Program-made: the position numbers and the translations under genes
In this document: piece by piece, positions 1 to 8,654 of the stretch
Position numbering within the stretch: the first letter of the stretch is position 1
How the letters are laid out: each line of letters starts with the position of its first letter
Notes under the pieces: model-generated
Database searches by the model: none
What the model was told of the DNA's origin: nothing
What the model saw: the letters and a program-made list of their open reading frames with translations, nothing else
Source of the DNA: a virus
Strand: one strand, 5' to 3'
Virus record (IMG/VR): IMGVR_UViG_3300034021_000548
Coordinates: 1 to 30,053 of that record
Length of the DNA stretch: 30,053 bases

Positions 1-2
1 GG

Positions 3-353
3 AGAAGGTATTACGGTCGTAGTCTCAAGCAAGATTTATGGGGCGTAAACTATATCGGCGTGAGAGAAATCTCGCATATGGTAAAGTGGTTACCTTCTGA
101 GGCTGCGGTATGGAGAGATGCTGGAACCAGTTGGAGTACGGAGAATGAATTACAGGCTACTACGGTAGAGATGCTAGATGCAATATTACGTGTTTATATA
201 CAAGCACATAGTAAACCAAATAGTAAAAAACCAAAACCTATAAAGATACCTAGACCATATGAAAAGCAGGAGAAAAAACGCACTAGTATAGGTGAGATGC
301 TTGCTAACGGTCTTACTGTAAAGAAGATTAAAAATGAAGGGGGTGATAAGTAA
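3..353 (+). CDS. Tail assembly chaperone-like protein, 5'-truncated by the window edge
   Basis: The frame is open from base 3 with no stop before it, so the gene starts outside the window. The GTG at 60 is only the first start-like codon inside it. The visible part begins RRYYGRSLKQDLWG and continues with MVKWLPSEAAVW and a proline/lysine-rich tail (KPKPIKIPRP). This matches, from memory, the pattern of the actinophage family encoded just before the tape measure gene, the downstream part of the tail assembly chaperone (DUF5361-like). Such chaperones coat the tape measure during tail assembly and are often made by programmed frameshifting from an upstream ORF; that part is not visible here. 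The stop overlaps the tape measure start as TAATG. Position and pattern agree, but the family call is from memory. Confidence 0.6.
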   Translation, partial: RRYYGRSLKQDLWGVNYIGVREISHMVKWLPSEAAVWRDAGTSWSTENELQATTVEMLDAILRVYIQAHSKPNSKKPKPIKIPRPYEKQEKKRTSIGEMLANGLTVKKIKNEGGDK

Positions 354-2677
354 TGGCTATTGAAGCAGGCTTTTTAAATGTACTTATCGCCCCTAAACTT
401 GTAGAAAACTTTGGTAATAAGTTAGGTGCTGACTTAGATAAACAGTTAGGTCCGATTGCTGAAAAAACTGGAAAAAGCTTTAGCGAAAATCTTACAAAGG
501 GATTAAACAAAGCAGGAAAAGGATTAACGGCTGGAGTAACTGCACCATTATTAGCGATTGGTGGAACTGCTGTAGCGGTTGGTTTGGAAATTGATGGTGC
601 TTTTGATTCTATAAGAGTTGGAACTGGTGCAACTGGAAAAGAGTTAGAAGGATTACAAGATAGTTTTAGAAATGTTGCTAAAACTTCTACACAAAGTTTT
701 GAAGATGTAGGGTCTACAATAACTACATTAAATCAAAGATTAGGATTAACTGGTGAGCCATTAGAAAAACTTGCTACACAATTATTAAATATAAAACAAA
801 TCACTGGTGAGGCTGCTGATACCGAGCAGGTTACGCAGTTTTTTAACGCTTTTAATATTGGGGCTGAAGATCAGGCAAAAACTTTAGATAAATTATTTAT
901 AGTTTCACAGAAAACTGGGTTAGGATTCAACGAATTACTATCAGGTACCTTAGGTCAGGCTGCTGCTTTTGAAACTTTAGGATTCGGGGCAGTTGAGGCT
1001 GCTGCTTTTGTAGGTCAATTAGAAAAGGCTGGAGCAAATAGTGGAGCAGTATTAGCAGGATTAAATAAGTCTATTGCTGCATCTGTTTCGGGTGATAAGG
1101 CTGCGGAAGAGGCAACAAAAAATTTAGCAAAGGCACAGGAAGAACTAGGAACTAAAACATTAGATTTACAGGTTGCGGAGAAAAAGTTAGATGAAGTTAG
1201 GGCTGATCCTAAAGCAAAAGAATCTGAAGTATTGGCTGCTCAGAATGCTGTAACTAAATTAAAAACTGATGTATTAAATGCTACTAATACGATTGCTGCT
1301 AGTAATGAGATTATATCAAAGAAAACAGGTGGAGTTGCAACATCTACAAAAGATTTTTTCGCCAGCACTGTTGCTGAAATTGAAAACTTAATAAAGGCTG
1401 GAGATGAGGCTGGTGCTCAAGCTTTAGCAAAGGATATATTTGGTGCAAAAGGTTTTAATACAGTTATAGCACAAATAAAAGAAGGTACATTTAATATACA
1501 AGAGTTTTCACAGGAAGTAATAAACTCCAGTGAAAGTATCAATGGACTTGCTGCTGATACTGCAGACTTTCCAGAACAATTAGCATTATTAAAAAATCAA
1601 AGTAAATTAGCATTAGAGCCTATTGCAAATGTTTTATTACCGGCAATTACAAGTGCTTTACAGGCTGTACAACCATTTATAGAGAAGTTTTCAAATGCTT
1701 TTGGGGGATTATCACCTGAAACTGCTAAATTAGTTGTTATATTTGGCGGACTTGCCGCAGCTTTAGGTCCGGCGCTTTTAATATTTGCAAAGATTATTAC
1801 CTCTGTGCAGACAATAACGGCTGCTGTAAAAGTATTAAACCTTACAGTATTATTAAATCCATGGGTGCTTGCTGCTGCTGCTGCGATTGCTGCAATAGTT
1901 TTAATTATAAAATATTGGGAACCAATTACTGAATTCTTTAAGAAATTATGGGAAGATATATCAATACTATTTGAGATTGGCGTAGAGGCGGTAGTAGGGT
2001 TATTTAGTAGTATTGGGGATAAGGCTAGTGCTGTTATTGAGTTTATAAAAGAAAATTGGAAAACAATTTTAGGATTTTTGACTGGTCCGATAGGCGCTGC
2101 TGTAACTATTATTATTAAAAACTGGGATAGTATAAAAAATGGATTCCGAGTTGCAATTGATTTTATAAAAAATATTGCATTAAGTATAGGTAATTTTTTG
2201 TTTGCACCATTTAAAACCGCTGGAGATAATATCGTTAGAAGTTTTACAACCGTAAAAGATTTAGTTATTAGAGCGATAAATGCTATACCAAATGCAATAG
2301 TAAACGCTTTTAAAACTTTACAGTCAATTGTGGCAGGTGTTTTAAATTACATTATCAAGTTACCTGGATTTTCTGCACTAAATAAAATCTTCAGTGTTGC
2401 AACGTCAGGTATTGGTAAATTCTTTGGTGGGGCAAGAGCAGAAGGTGGTCCAGTGGATTCTAATAGGGCTTATCTAATTGGTGAAAAAGGTCCGGAAATA
2501 TTTATGCCAAGAAGTGCCGGAATGATATTACCTAATAATGTTTTATCTGGTATGATAGGTAACCAGTCAGGAAGTGCTGCATATACTGTAAATGTTTATA
2601 ATCCAGTTGCAGAAGTTTCATCGGCAAGTATTCCTGCTGCATTAAGAAGAGCCAATTTACTAAGGAGTCAAGCGTGA
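353..2677 (+). CDS. Tail tape measure protein
   Basis: This 774-residue protein is among the longest in the window and lies directly after the chaperone-like gene, the standard tape measure position. It sets tail length and travels through the tail tube during DNA ejection. The N-terminal third is helical with alanine/glycine-rich stretches. A charged, coiled-coil-like segment lies near residues 250-310 (repeated K/E/A/L heptad character). Hydrophobic segments follow near 463-520, including an alanine/isoleucine run before KYWEPITEFF. Residues 694-735 hold the typical tape measure C-terminal signature, GGPV then YLIGEKGPEIFMPRSAGMI. The start follows GGGGGTGATAAGTA, a usable Shine-Dalgarno. 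The last bases overlap the next gene (GTGA). Confidence 0.93.
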   Translation: MAIEAGFLNVLIAPKLVENFGNKLGADLDKQLGPIAEKTGKSFSENLTKGLNKAGKGLTAGVTAPLLAIGGTAVAVGLEIDGAFDSIRVGTGATGKELEGLQDSFRNVAKTSTQSFEDVGSTITTLNQRLGLTGEPLEKLATQLLNIKQITGEAADTEQVTQFFNAFNIGAEDQAKTLDKLFIVSQKTGLGFNELLSGTLGQAAAFETLGFGAVEAAAFVGQLEKAGANSGAVLAGLNKSIAASVSGDKAAEEATKNLAKAQEELGTKTLDLQVAEKKLDEVRADPKAKESEVLAAQNAVTKLKTDVLNATNTIAASNEIISKKTGGVATSTKDFFASTVAEIENLIKAGDEAGAQALAKDIFGAKGFNTVIAQIKEGTFNIQEFSQEVINSSESINGLAADTADFPEQLALLKNQSKLALEPIANVLLPAITSALQAVQPFIEKFSNAFGGLSPETAKLVVIFGGLAAALGPALLIFAKIITSVQTITAAVKVLNLTVLLNPWVLAAAAAIAAIVLIIKYWEPITEFFKKLWEDISILFEIGVEAVVGLFSSIGDKASAVIEFIKENWKTILGFLTGPIGAAVTIIIKNWDSIKNGFRVAIDFIKNIALSIGNFLFAPFKTAGDNIVRSFTTVKDLVIRAINAIPNAIVNAFKTLQSIVAGVLNYIIKLPGFSALNKIFSVATSGIGKFFGGARAEGGPVDSNRAYLIGEKGPEIFMPRSAGMILPNNVLSGMIGNQSGSAAYTVNVYNPVAEVSSASIPAALRRANLLRSQA

Positions 2678-3498
2678 GTTATACAGTAACTGCTACAGAA
2701 TATATTGCAATTGATGGAGTACCTTTATCTACGCCTGCTTGGATTACTACAGACCTAAGTGAACTTAATGATGGTCCTGAAAATAGAGGAAGTAATTTAA
2801 TTGTTCCTCGCAGACCTGGGGCATTAATAAGAAGAAGGGTTAGGGATTCAAGAATTGTAAATATCCCTATTGTCATTTTTGGAGATAAAGATGCAGAGAA
2901 TAATGCACATGCTAATCCGAGAGAAGGATTATTGGATAATATTGATGCTTTAAAAACAGCTTTACGTATGCCAAATACTGCATCTACTACATCAAGAACC
3001 TTAACATACTACAGACCAACAGGGACTGTTGAGGCTACTATACAGACAAGTCAAAAGTTAGATATAGAACAAGTTGGTCCTACTACTGCTAGGGGCGTAA
3101 TTACAATTGAAATACCTGCGGGAGTTTTAAGAAATACTACTAATACAGTTTTAACAAATAGCGTTGGGGCAGATACTACTATAGATATTACAGTACCTGG
3201 CTCTGGAGAAGTTTTTGCGGCTGTATTCAATATACCTGGTGCTGCAACAAGTTTAACATTAACAAATAATACAAGCGGACATGCATTAAGTTATCCACAT
3301 AGTATTACAACAGATTTAGTTATAAATTCAGGAGCAGTTACTGCTACAGATGGTGCAACTCAAGTAGGGGGTAGATTGGTAACTACTAATACGCCATTTT
3401 GGATGCCTTTACAACCTGGAGCAAATCAGATTAGAGTACAGCGTCCTTCGGGCGGAACTGTAAGTATGACAATAACATTTAGGGCAGTGTGGTTATAA
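2674..3498 (+). CDS. Distal tail (Dit-like) minor tail protein
   Basis: This 274-residue, beta-rich protein starts with GTG overlapping the tape measure stop and is preceded by AAGGAG. Its place between the tape measure and the large baseplate gene is that of the distal tail protein, which forms the hub joining tail tube and baseplate. The N-terminal half includes PRRPGALIRRRVRDSRIVNI, resembling the N-terminal domain of siphovirus Dit proteins (a loop over a flat beta platform, with arginine-rich strands). The C-terminal half (about 155-274) is Thr/Ser/Asn-rich beta sequence that could be a galectin-like or carbohydrate-binding insertion. The call rests mainly on synteny and general pattern. 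Confidence 0.7.
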   Translation: MSYTVTATEYIAIDGVPLSTPAWITTDLSELNDGPENRGSNLIVPRRPGALIRRRVRDSRIVNIPIVIFGDKDAENNAHANPREGLLDNIDALKTALRMPNTASTTSRTLTYYRPTGTVEATIQTSQKLDIEQVGPTTARGVITIEIPAGVLRNTTNTVLTNSVGADTTIDITVPGSGEVFAAVFNIPGAATSLTLTNNTSGHALSYPHSITTDLVINSGAVTATDGATQVGGRLVTTNTPFWMPLQPGANQIRVQRPSGGTVSMTITFRAVWL

Positions 3499-5978
3499 TG
3501 CCATTTTTATCTGCTACTGTTTATGATAAGACTGGAATAAATAGGATTGCTCAGTTATCTTTTTCTAGTGATAAACAGTTTGTTGATGAATTAAAAGGAG
3601 ATGGGTCGTTCTCGCTGACCTTACCAGCGGAAGAGGCAAATGTAATTGAAATTGGGCGAGTAGTAAAGTTTAGTTATGGAAGTACTAGTGATGATTTTGT
3701 GTTTGCTGGAGTTATTGAAAAAATATCAAGGACACAAACTGACGAACAAGATGTGTTAAAGATTAGCGGTAGGGGTGTAAGGTCTTTATTAGAGAGCGCT
3801 TTAATTTATACAAATGATAGAACATATGTAAATAAAACCGTTGGTTACATTATGGGCGAGATTTTTGATGAGGCAGTTGCTCGTGGGGCTTTGGGCGGTA
3901 TGACTAAAACATTTTCATCCACTACAGATAGTAATTCTGTGAGTTTTACGGCAAATGAAACAGTAACTGTAGATGAGAAAATAGGAACTAATTTAGCAGA
4001 TGTTGCTAATAGACATCAAGATATGGCGGTTGATATAACTGTTGCACCAAATATGACGCTAAATTATTATATATCAAAAGGTACAGATAGAACTACAGGA
4101 ACAAATCCATTAGTATTTAGGGTTGGTGAGTCTGTAATCAATTATGAAAAAACGATTGAAGGTCCAGTAAAGAATGCTGCTGTTAGCGTGTGGGGGGATG
4201 ATAATACGGTTGTTGGGATTACTAGAGGGAGTAGTATTAGTACATATGGAAGGTATGAAACTTTTTTATCCCTTAATAACGTAAAAGATTCTACTAGCGC
4301 CAGTTTAATTACAAATCGTACATTAGATATAACAGATGACCCTAATTATGGGGCTACAATTGAGTTAGCGGAAGAAGGTCCACAGCCTTATTTAGATTTT
4401 GGAGTTGGAGATTGGGTTACTGTCATAGACCAAAATGGAACAAGAGATAATTTTAGAGTGAGGGCTATAACATTATCGGAACAGGAAGTTGGAGCGATAA
4501 GAGTTGTACCAGAGCTTGGAACGGCTAGAGCAGCTTTAGAAGAGAGATTAAGAAGAATGATTGCAAGGCAGGAAGCAAAAACTGCAAATGGATATGCTGA
4601 TGCTGCTGCTGGGGCTGTTGAGTTAAATGGTTTTGGAGATTTAGGTGGGGGTGGTGGGGCAGAAATATATGATGCTACAATTTTGACATATGATGCAACA
4701 CTTGGAACTGGAACTGCTGATGCTCCACTAATTGACCCTGTAAATGATACAGATTTTATTAATGCGACTGGTATATATTTAGGTGTTGATGATGAAGTTA
4801 TTTTAATTCAACAAGGGGCAGAGTATTTGGTTATTGGAGTTACGTCAAGGTCAGGAACAATAACACCTATTGATCAACCTGTTGGAACTTTATCAACTGG
4901 ATTCCCACTACGCACAGATAATTTACCTAATGCATTTATACCTAATATTAATTTAGAAGGCGGAAGGGGTGATTTATATGATCTTGCAGGATTATTAGGT
5001 CAAGGGGCAGATGCGATTATAGGTCCTAGTTTTTCAAGTACATACCCAACTTTTAATGGATTTTCCAGAAATATTGCATCTAGTTTCGCTTTAGCATCAC
5101 CACCAATTAGTACTGCAACATATGCAAGTTATTTATTAGCCGATGGGCGTATTGTAATGGTTGATGGTAGTAATGTTTATGTTAGAAATGTAAGTACGGG
5201 AGTGTGGACTAATCCGATATCAACTACAACTGATATAGAGGATGTTGCTTTTGATTATTCAACAGGTTGGTTATGGATATATTCGGCTGGTGCTACTGCT
5301 CCTGCTGGCGGTCCATTTTGGTCATTTTCATCTGCTGATGCTGCACCTGTTGCTAGGGGTGCTTTAGGTACAGGGTTTACAGTAGGAACACCGCAGGCAC
5401 AATTAAGAATGGCTGCTGGGGATGGGGTATTGGCTATGCAGTATGCGGCTCCTTATAATTATTATACAAAAGGTAGCAATACTGGTGCTAGTTTTGCTAC
5501 AACATATTCAACCGCTAATTATATTATTACAAATCAGGGATTCTCTGGTAATGCACCGCTGGAAGTAGTGCAAGTAGAAGGATTCTGGTATTTGACACAG
5601 TATACGCCTAGCACGCCAGATGAAGTTGCAATAAACTTTTTTAATAATACTGATGGAACTACTACTACATATTTGACAGGTATTGAGTGGGGAACTGACC
5701 CTAGAAAACCTTACGGATATACAATAAGTAATTCTGGTCATCATATAATTACTTGTATTAGAAATGATGCCGGAACAAATAGGATAGCCTTAGCATCTAA
5801 TAACTTGAGTACTACATCTTATATTTACACTGATACAGGCAAGACAGTGAATGCAAGCGATTTTGTAGGGTCGCCAAAAGAAGTTAGTAATGGAGTTATA
5901 AGATTTACGGCTCATGATAACTTTGCTGGTGCTGGAGCTTTGAATGCTGCGTATGTATATGAGGTGAGTTTATCATGA
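3498..5978 (+). CDS. Siphovirus Gp37-like baseplate/tail protein with C-terminal receptor-binding region
   Basis: The protein is 826 residues from the ATG at 3498, which overlaps the preceding stop as TAATG. A GTG three codons earlier is possible but less likely. The N-terminal roughly 370 residues (MPFLSATVYDKTG, then VFAGVIEKI, ISGRGVRSLLESALIYTNDRT) resemble the siphovirus ReqiPepy6 Gp37-like / Tal-type hub family that caps the tail tip. A glycine run (LGGGGGAE, near residue 385) separates this from a Thr/Ser/Tyr/Gly-rich C-terminal half. That half reads like a beta-propeller or fibre region that would bind the cell surface, for example a repeated pattern of YLLADGRIVMVDGSNVYVRN type. Host-recognition function is inferred. 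Confidence 0.72.
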   Translation: MPFLSATVYDKTGINRIAQLSFSSDKQFVDELKGDGSFSLTLPAEEANVIEIGRVVKFSYGSTSDDFVFAGVIEKISRTQTDEQDVLKISGRGVRSLLESALIYTNDRTYVNKTVGYIMGEIFDEAVARGALGGMTKTFSSTTDSNSVSFTANETVTVDEKIGTNLADVANRHQDMAVDITVAPNMTLNYYISKGTDRTTGTNPLVFRVGESVINYEKTIEGPVKNAAVSVWGDDNTVVGITRGSSISTYGRYETFLSLNNVKDSTSASLITNRTLDITDDPNYGATIELAEEGPQPYLDFGVGDWVTVIDQNGTRDNFRVRAITLSEQEVGAIRVVPELGTARAALEERLRRMIARQEAKTANGYADAAAGAVELNGFGDLGGGGGAEIYDATILTYDATLGTGTADAPLIDPVNDTDFINATGIYLGVDDEVILIQQGAEYLVIGVTSRSGTITPIDQPVGTLSTGFPLRTDNLPNAFIPNINLEGGRGDLYDLAGLLGQGADAIIGPSFSSTYPTFNGFSRNIASSFALASPPISTATYASYLLADGRIVMVDGSNVYVRNVSTGVWTNPISTTTDIEDVAFDYSTGWLWIYSAGATAPAGGPFWSFSSADAAPVARGALGTGFTVGTPQAQLRMAAGDGVLAMQYAAPYNYYTKGSNTGASFATTYSTANYIITNQGFSGNAPLEVVQVEGFWYLTQYTPSTPDEVAINFFNNTDGTTTTYLTGIEWGTDPRKPYGYTISNSGHHIITCIRNDAGTNRIALASNNLSTTSYIYTDTGKTVNASDFVGSPKEVSNGVIRFTAHDNFAGAGALNAAYVYEVSLS

Positions 5979-6268
5979 GTGAATTGACAGGTGGTATCAT
6001 AATTGCACTTATAGGAGCAGTACCCCCAACTATTATGGCTGCTGCTGCTTATAGAAAAGCATCAAAATTGGCTTATCCGATTAATCAAGTTAATGAGGCA
6101 GTTAATCACAGAAAAGAAAATCAAAAGAAGTTGATAGAAGTTGTTGATGAGATGGCAAGTACTATGAATATTATTAGCGATGGTATGAGAAGAGTTGAAG
6201 ATGATATACAAGCACATAGAGCCTGGCATCAAAAGGAAGAAGAGTATGAGATTACGGAAGAAGAGTAA
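5975..6268 (+). CDS. Small single-span membrane protein (DUF2746-like), lysis-module neighbour
   Basis: The ATG overlaps the previous stop as ATGA. Residues about 5-25 (GGIIIALIGAVPPTIMAAAA) form one hydrophobic span with a central PP. A charged, heptad-rich coiled-coil segment follows and ends in EEEYEITEEE. The layout (short outside, one span, cytoplasmic coiled coil, upstream of an endolysin) fits small actinophage membrane proteins of the DUF2746 type, some of which are suspected of roles in lysis or superinfection exclusion. A better holin candidate lies on the opposite strand at 14506-14715, so I do not call this the holin. Confidence 0.6.
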   Translation: MSELTGGIIIALIGAVPPTIMAAAAYRKASKLAYPINQVNEAVNHRKENQKKLIEVVDEMASTMNIISDGMRRVEDDIQAHRAWHQKEEEYEITEEE

Positions 6269-6389
6269 GGAAGAGTTAAATAAACTTTTAGAACTAAGAA
6301 GGTCAAATGCTGCAGGGGCTGTTACCAGCAAAAAGCACTATATAAGAGCAAGAGAAAAAGGGAGAGTGAACGAAGATGGCAAAGAATAA
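6246..6389 (+). CDS. Small basic protein of unknown function
   Basis: The 47-residue product (MRLRKKSKEELNKLLELRR...) is strongly basic. I choose the ATG at 6246 rather than the one at 6195 because a Shine-Dalgarno-like AGGAAGAAG lies just upstream and the overlap with the preceding gene is then only 23 bases. It overlaps the endolysin start by 14 bases, so it appears to be translationally coupled in the lysis operon. It is not recognised, and the sequence shows only a likely amphipathic helix (EELNKLLELRRS) followed by a basic tail. It could bind nucleic acid or the endolysin, but nothing shows this. Confidence 0.5.
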   Translation: MRLRKKSKEELNKLLELRRSNAAGAVTSKKHYIRAREKGRVNEDGKE

Positions 6390-6930
6390 TCCTAGATTAT
6401 GTGTGGCTGGTATAAAATTAAGAGATCAGGTTAATAAGAATTACCCAGCAAGAGATAAGGCAAGTGATGGGTGGATAGGAGATACTAAACATCAAAAAAC
6501 AAAAAGTGATCATAATCCAGATAGTAAGGGAATTGTTAGAGCATTAGATATAGATGCTGATTTAGGAAAAGGTTATGATAGTTTAGAGTTGGCAGAGAGT
6601 TTAAGAAATGCTGCTAAAAATGGAGATAAAAGAATTAGTTATATTATACACAAAAAGAAAATCGCATCTAAAGTATTAGGATGGAAATGGAGAGCGTATG
6701 TGGGGAGTAATCCGCATATATCGCATATTCATATTAGTTTTACAGAGTTAGGTGATAATGATAAAAAAGCATTTGATATAAATATACAAAAGGTTGTTAA
6801 GGAAGTAAAAACACCTATAACACGCACTACTGCATACAATACTGAGATAGATGCTATTAAGATTGATATTATTGCTATACAAAATAGGTTGAAAAAACTA
6901 GAAGATTTAGTAAAAAAGTCTCCACGCTGA
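6376..6930 (+). CDS. Endolysin, M15-type zinc D,D-/L,D-peptidase
   Basis: The protein has 184 residues with a start after GGGAGAG. It carries the features of phage peptidases of the M15 group that cut peptidoglycan stem peptides: SDHNP (44-48), ALDID (56-60), and HISHIHIS (114-121) ending in an HxH pair. These would supply the zinc ligands (H46, D58, H117/H119) and catalytic acid. Residues about 147-180 form a charged helical C-terminus with coiled-coil character (AIQNRLKKLEDLVKK) in place of a recognised cell-wall-binding domain, so it may oligomerise. There is no signal peptide, so it probably needs a holin for release. It sits directly after a membrane protein gene. Confidence 0.82.
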   Translation: MAKNNPRLCVAGIKLRDQVNKNYPARDKASDGWIGDTKHQKTKSDHNPDSKGIVRALDIDADLGKGYDSLELAESLRNAAKNGDKRISYIIHKKKIASKVLGWKWRAYVGSNPHISHIHISFTELGDNDKKAFDINIQKVVKEVKTPITRTTAYNTEIDAIKIDIIAIQNRLKKLEDLVKKSPR

Positions 6931-6945
6931 TGCACTAGTATTGTT
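6918..6945 (+). promoter_or_regulatory. GTnnCC-N8-GCAC-N10-ATG start element (WhiB-1)
   Basis: GTCTCC at 6918-6923, eight bases, GCAC at 6932-6935, ten bases, then ATG at 6946. There is no Shine-Dalgarno. TAGTAT at 6936-6941 resembles an actinobacterial -10 box. It shares exact spacing with elements before 12075, 15105, 19144 and the minus-strand starts at 15024 and 18742. Confidence 0.6.
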
Positions 6946-7161
6946 ATGGGATGGAAGAAGGATGCTGCGTGTAGACAGACAGGTGTAGCACCTTTTTTCA
7001 ATCGTAATACACAAGAAGAAAAAGATACAGCAGATAGTTTCTGCAATGTTTGTGTGGTTAAAAAAGAATGTTTAGAATATGCTAAGACTTTTGAAAAATC
7101 TAAGAACTTGCGAATCGGTATATGGGGCGGTTTAAATCCTAATGAAAGAGCGAAGTTATAA
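6946..7161 (+). CDS. WhiB-family iron-sulfur transcriptional regulator (first copy)
   Basis: The 71-residue protein has the complete WhiB cysteine set, C9, C33, C36 and C42 (C-x23-CxxC-x5-C), which binds a 4Fe-4S cluster. GIWGG (58-62), the turn that contacts the sigma factor and DNA region, is also present. WhiB proteins act by binding sigma region 4 of the host RNA polymerase and are confined to Actinobacteria and their phages, the strongest host clue in the window. The usual basic C-terminal DNA-binding tail is short (NPNERAKL), so it may work mainly through sigma binding. It lacks a Shine-Dalgarno but has the GCAC start element, and it probably heads the early/middle operon running to 11891. 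Confidence 0.9.
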   Translation: MGWKKDAACRQTGVAPFFNRNTQEEKDTADSFCNVCVVKKECLEYAKTFEKSKNLRIGIWGGLNPNERAKL

Positions 7162-7745
7162 TGTTTGATATTCCAGTTGAAAAAGTATTAACAAGATATG
7201 CGGGTAGTTTACCAATTAGTGATAATGGTATTTATAATATTTTAATACATTTAGATGAATGCAAAGATTTGCCAGAGAGCTTAACACCTAAAGCAAGTAG
7301 ATATTCTTTACGTATTATAAACGCTTTATTGCCTGAATTAGATATTGCTGGAGCGGACACTACTGCAATTGTTTGTGGGCTACGAAATATTGCAGAGAGC
7401 GGTATGGCAAGTGCTATTGTAAATGCTACTGGAGAGTATTCAGGGGAATGTACTCCACAAAATATTAGGTCATTTATGATTGATGTTACGTATGGTACGC
7501 ATCCGGAAAAGAGTGCAGAAAAACATAATATAAACGATACGGATTATATGCACTTAAATAATTTGTTAGAGATAGAAGAGTATTGGCACGAAAATATAAT
7601 GAATAGGGTATTAATGGTTAGGGTAGGGTTTGGTAAATGGTTTAAGGTTGGCAAGGAATTAAAAACTTGGAATCCATCTATTATATGGTCTTGGATGCGT
7701 GAGGCTAAAAGAATTGAAAAATACTTAAAAAGATTATGTGCATAA
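7161..7745 (+). CDS. Unknown protein in the regulation/replication operon
   Basis: The 194-residue protein is not recognised. Its ATG overlaps the WhiB stop as TAATG, so the two are probably coupled. The N-terminal half looks helical and moderately acidic. The C-terminal half is rich in W, K and R (EEYWHENIMNRVLMV, FGKWFKVGKELKTWNPSIIW, EAKRIEKYLKRL), compatible with a nucleic-acid-binding helical domain. No catalytic motif, signal peptide or membrane span is visible. The neighbours (WhiB upstream, recombination genes downstream) suggest a role in DNA metabolism or control, but that is only context. Confidence 0.65.
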   Translation: MFDIPVEKVLTRYAGSLPISDNGIYNILIHLDECKDLPESLTPKASRYSLRIINALLPELDIAGADTTAIVCGLRNIAESGMASAIVNATGEYSGECTPQNIRSFMIDVTYGTHPEKSAEKHNINDTDYMHLNNLLEIEEYWHENIMNRVLMVRVGFGKWFKVGKELKTWNPSIIWSWMREAKRIEKYLKRLCA

Positions 7746-7758
7746 ATAGCCAACACAG

Positions 7759-7772
7759 GCACAGTGATATGT
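7759..7772 (+). promoter_or_regulatory. GCAC-N10-ATG start element (ERF-like gene)
   Basis: GCAC at 7759-7762 lies exactly 14 bases before the ATG at 7773, as at seven other starts, and no Shine-Dalgarno is visible. The GTnnCC hexamer is not conserved here (AATAGC in that position), so this is a weaker member of the set. Confidence 0.45.
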
Positions 7773-8432
7773 ATGACAAATACATACGGCAAGAATCAGT
7801 CAGGGTCTACCTGGGCTGAAGGTTATATTGATGTAGCAACAAGAATTGTTGAATTTAGACAAAAGCATCCTGATGGCTCACTTAGAGCACAAAATCCAGA
7901 TAATCCGATAACGATTATTACAATTGGCGATAAGACATATTTACAGTATGTTGCGTGTGCCTTTAGAACCCCAACTGATACTGCTCCTGGAATTGGAGTT
8001 GCTTGGGAGTTGTTTCCTGGTCGTACACCATTCACAAGAGATAGTGAAGCGATGGTTGCTGAAACATCTGCGTGGGGTAGAGCGATTGTTGCAGCTTTAG
8101 CAGGAGATACTAAAAAGGGTATAGCAAGTGCAGAAGAAGTAAGGGCTGCAAAGGCAAGACAAGAAAAACCAGTTGTAGAAAAACCAGTTGTAGAAAAGCC
8201 TAGTGTTGATTTAGGCTGGCAGTCCGCTGATGAAGAAAATCCTAAACGGGCTACAGAAAAACAAGTACAGTTAATTCATATTTTAAGAAAAGATATACCG
8301 TCAATACAAGATGAAGAAGCTTATCATCAACGATTGCTAAAAGCATACGGTGTAATATCTACTAAAGATTTGACTCAGGCACAGGCTACAGATTTAATAC
8401 AAAAGTTGGAAAAATCTTCAGGTAAACAATAA
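7773..8432 (+). CDS. ERF-like / single-strand annealing-type recombination protein (tentative)
   Basis: The protein has 219 residues from the ATG at 7773. A GTG three codons earlier is possible, but 7773 is placed by the GCAC element. The N-terminal domain (about 1-130) has the pattern RIVEFRQKHPDGSL, then ETSAWGRAIVAAL and KKGIASAEEVR. I recognise this from many actinophage proteins in recombination modules and it resembles ERF/Rad52-like annealing proteins. A linker contains a near-perfect duplication, KPVVEKPVVEKPSV, encoded by a 15-base direct repeat near 8165-8200. A small helical C-terminal domain (TEKQVQLIHILRKDIP...) follows, of the type that may bind partners. Neighbouring RusA and helicase genes support a recombination/replication role. 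It could instead be an ssDNA-binding accessory protein. Confidence 0.55.
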   Translation: MTNTYGKNQSGSTWAEGYIDVATRIVEFRQKHPDGSLRAQNPDNPITIITIGDKTYLQYVACAFRTPTDTAPGIGVAWELFPGRTPFTRDSEAMVAETSAWGRAIVAALAGDTKKGIASAEEVRAAKARQEKPVVEKPVVEKPSVDLGWQSADEENPKRATEKQVQLIHILRKDIPSIQDEEAYHQRLLKAYGVISTKDLTQAQATDLIQKLEKSSGKQ

Positions 8433-8644
8433 TGTTGCCTATAGAACCACTTTTTATTGCTTATGGTAGACCGTGGAGAGAGTTTAGAACAGTGGTGGGA
8501 GCAAGGCATACTAAATTAGTAAGATATAGAAAAGAAGGTATGCCTGTTGATGTTGCTGATAAGTATGCTATAAAATGTGGGTTTCACCCTATTGAAGTTT
8601 GGGGTATAGACAATTGGTTAGATGCTATTAAGGAAGGTGAGTAA
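8432..8644 (+). CDS. Small HTH-like DNA-binding protein
   Basis: The 70-residue protein starts at an ATG overlapping the previous stop (TAATG). The segment KLVRYRKEGMPVDVADKYAI, then GFHPIEVWG, has the layout of small actinophage helix-turn-helix proteins in which a recognition helix is followed by an AD-x-x-A-x-x-x-G-x-HP-x-x-x-WG ending. It probably binds DNA, perhaps as a local regulator or replication accessory factor. The assignment is by pattern only; no partner or target can be read from the sequence. Confidence 0.55.
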   Translation: MLPIEPLFIAYGRPWREFRTVVGARHTKLVRYRKEGMPVDVADKYAIKCGFHPIEVWGIDNWLDAIKEGE

Positions 8645-8654
8645 AATTATTATT

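Noticed and set aside
5508-5744. Minus-strand 78-codon frame inside the baseplate gene
   Set aside because: Shadow of a well-supported + strand gene with no motif of its own. Other minus frames within + strand genes were dropped for the same reason.
8160-8206. Short direct repeat that might hint at a CRISPR or tandem array
   Set aside because: Only two near-identical 15-base units, encoding KPVVEKPVVEK in a protein linker; no spacers. No CRISPR array is seen in the window.
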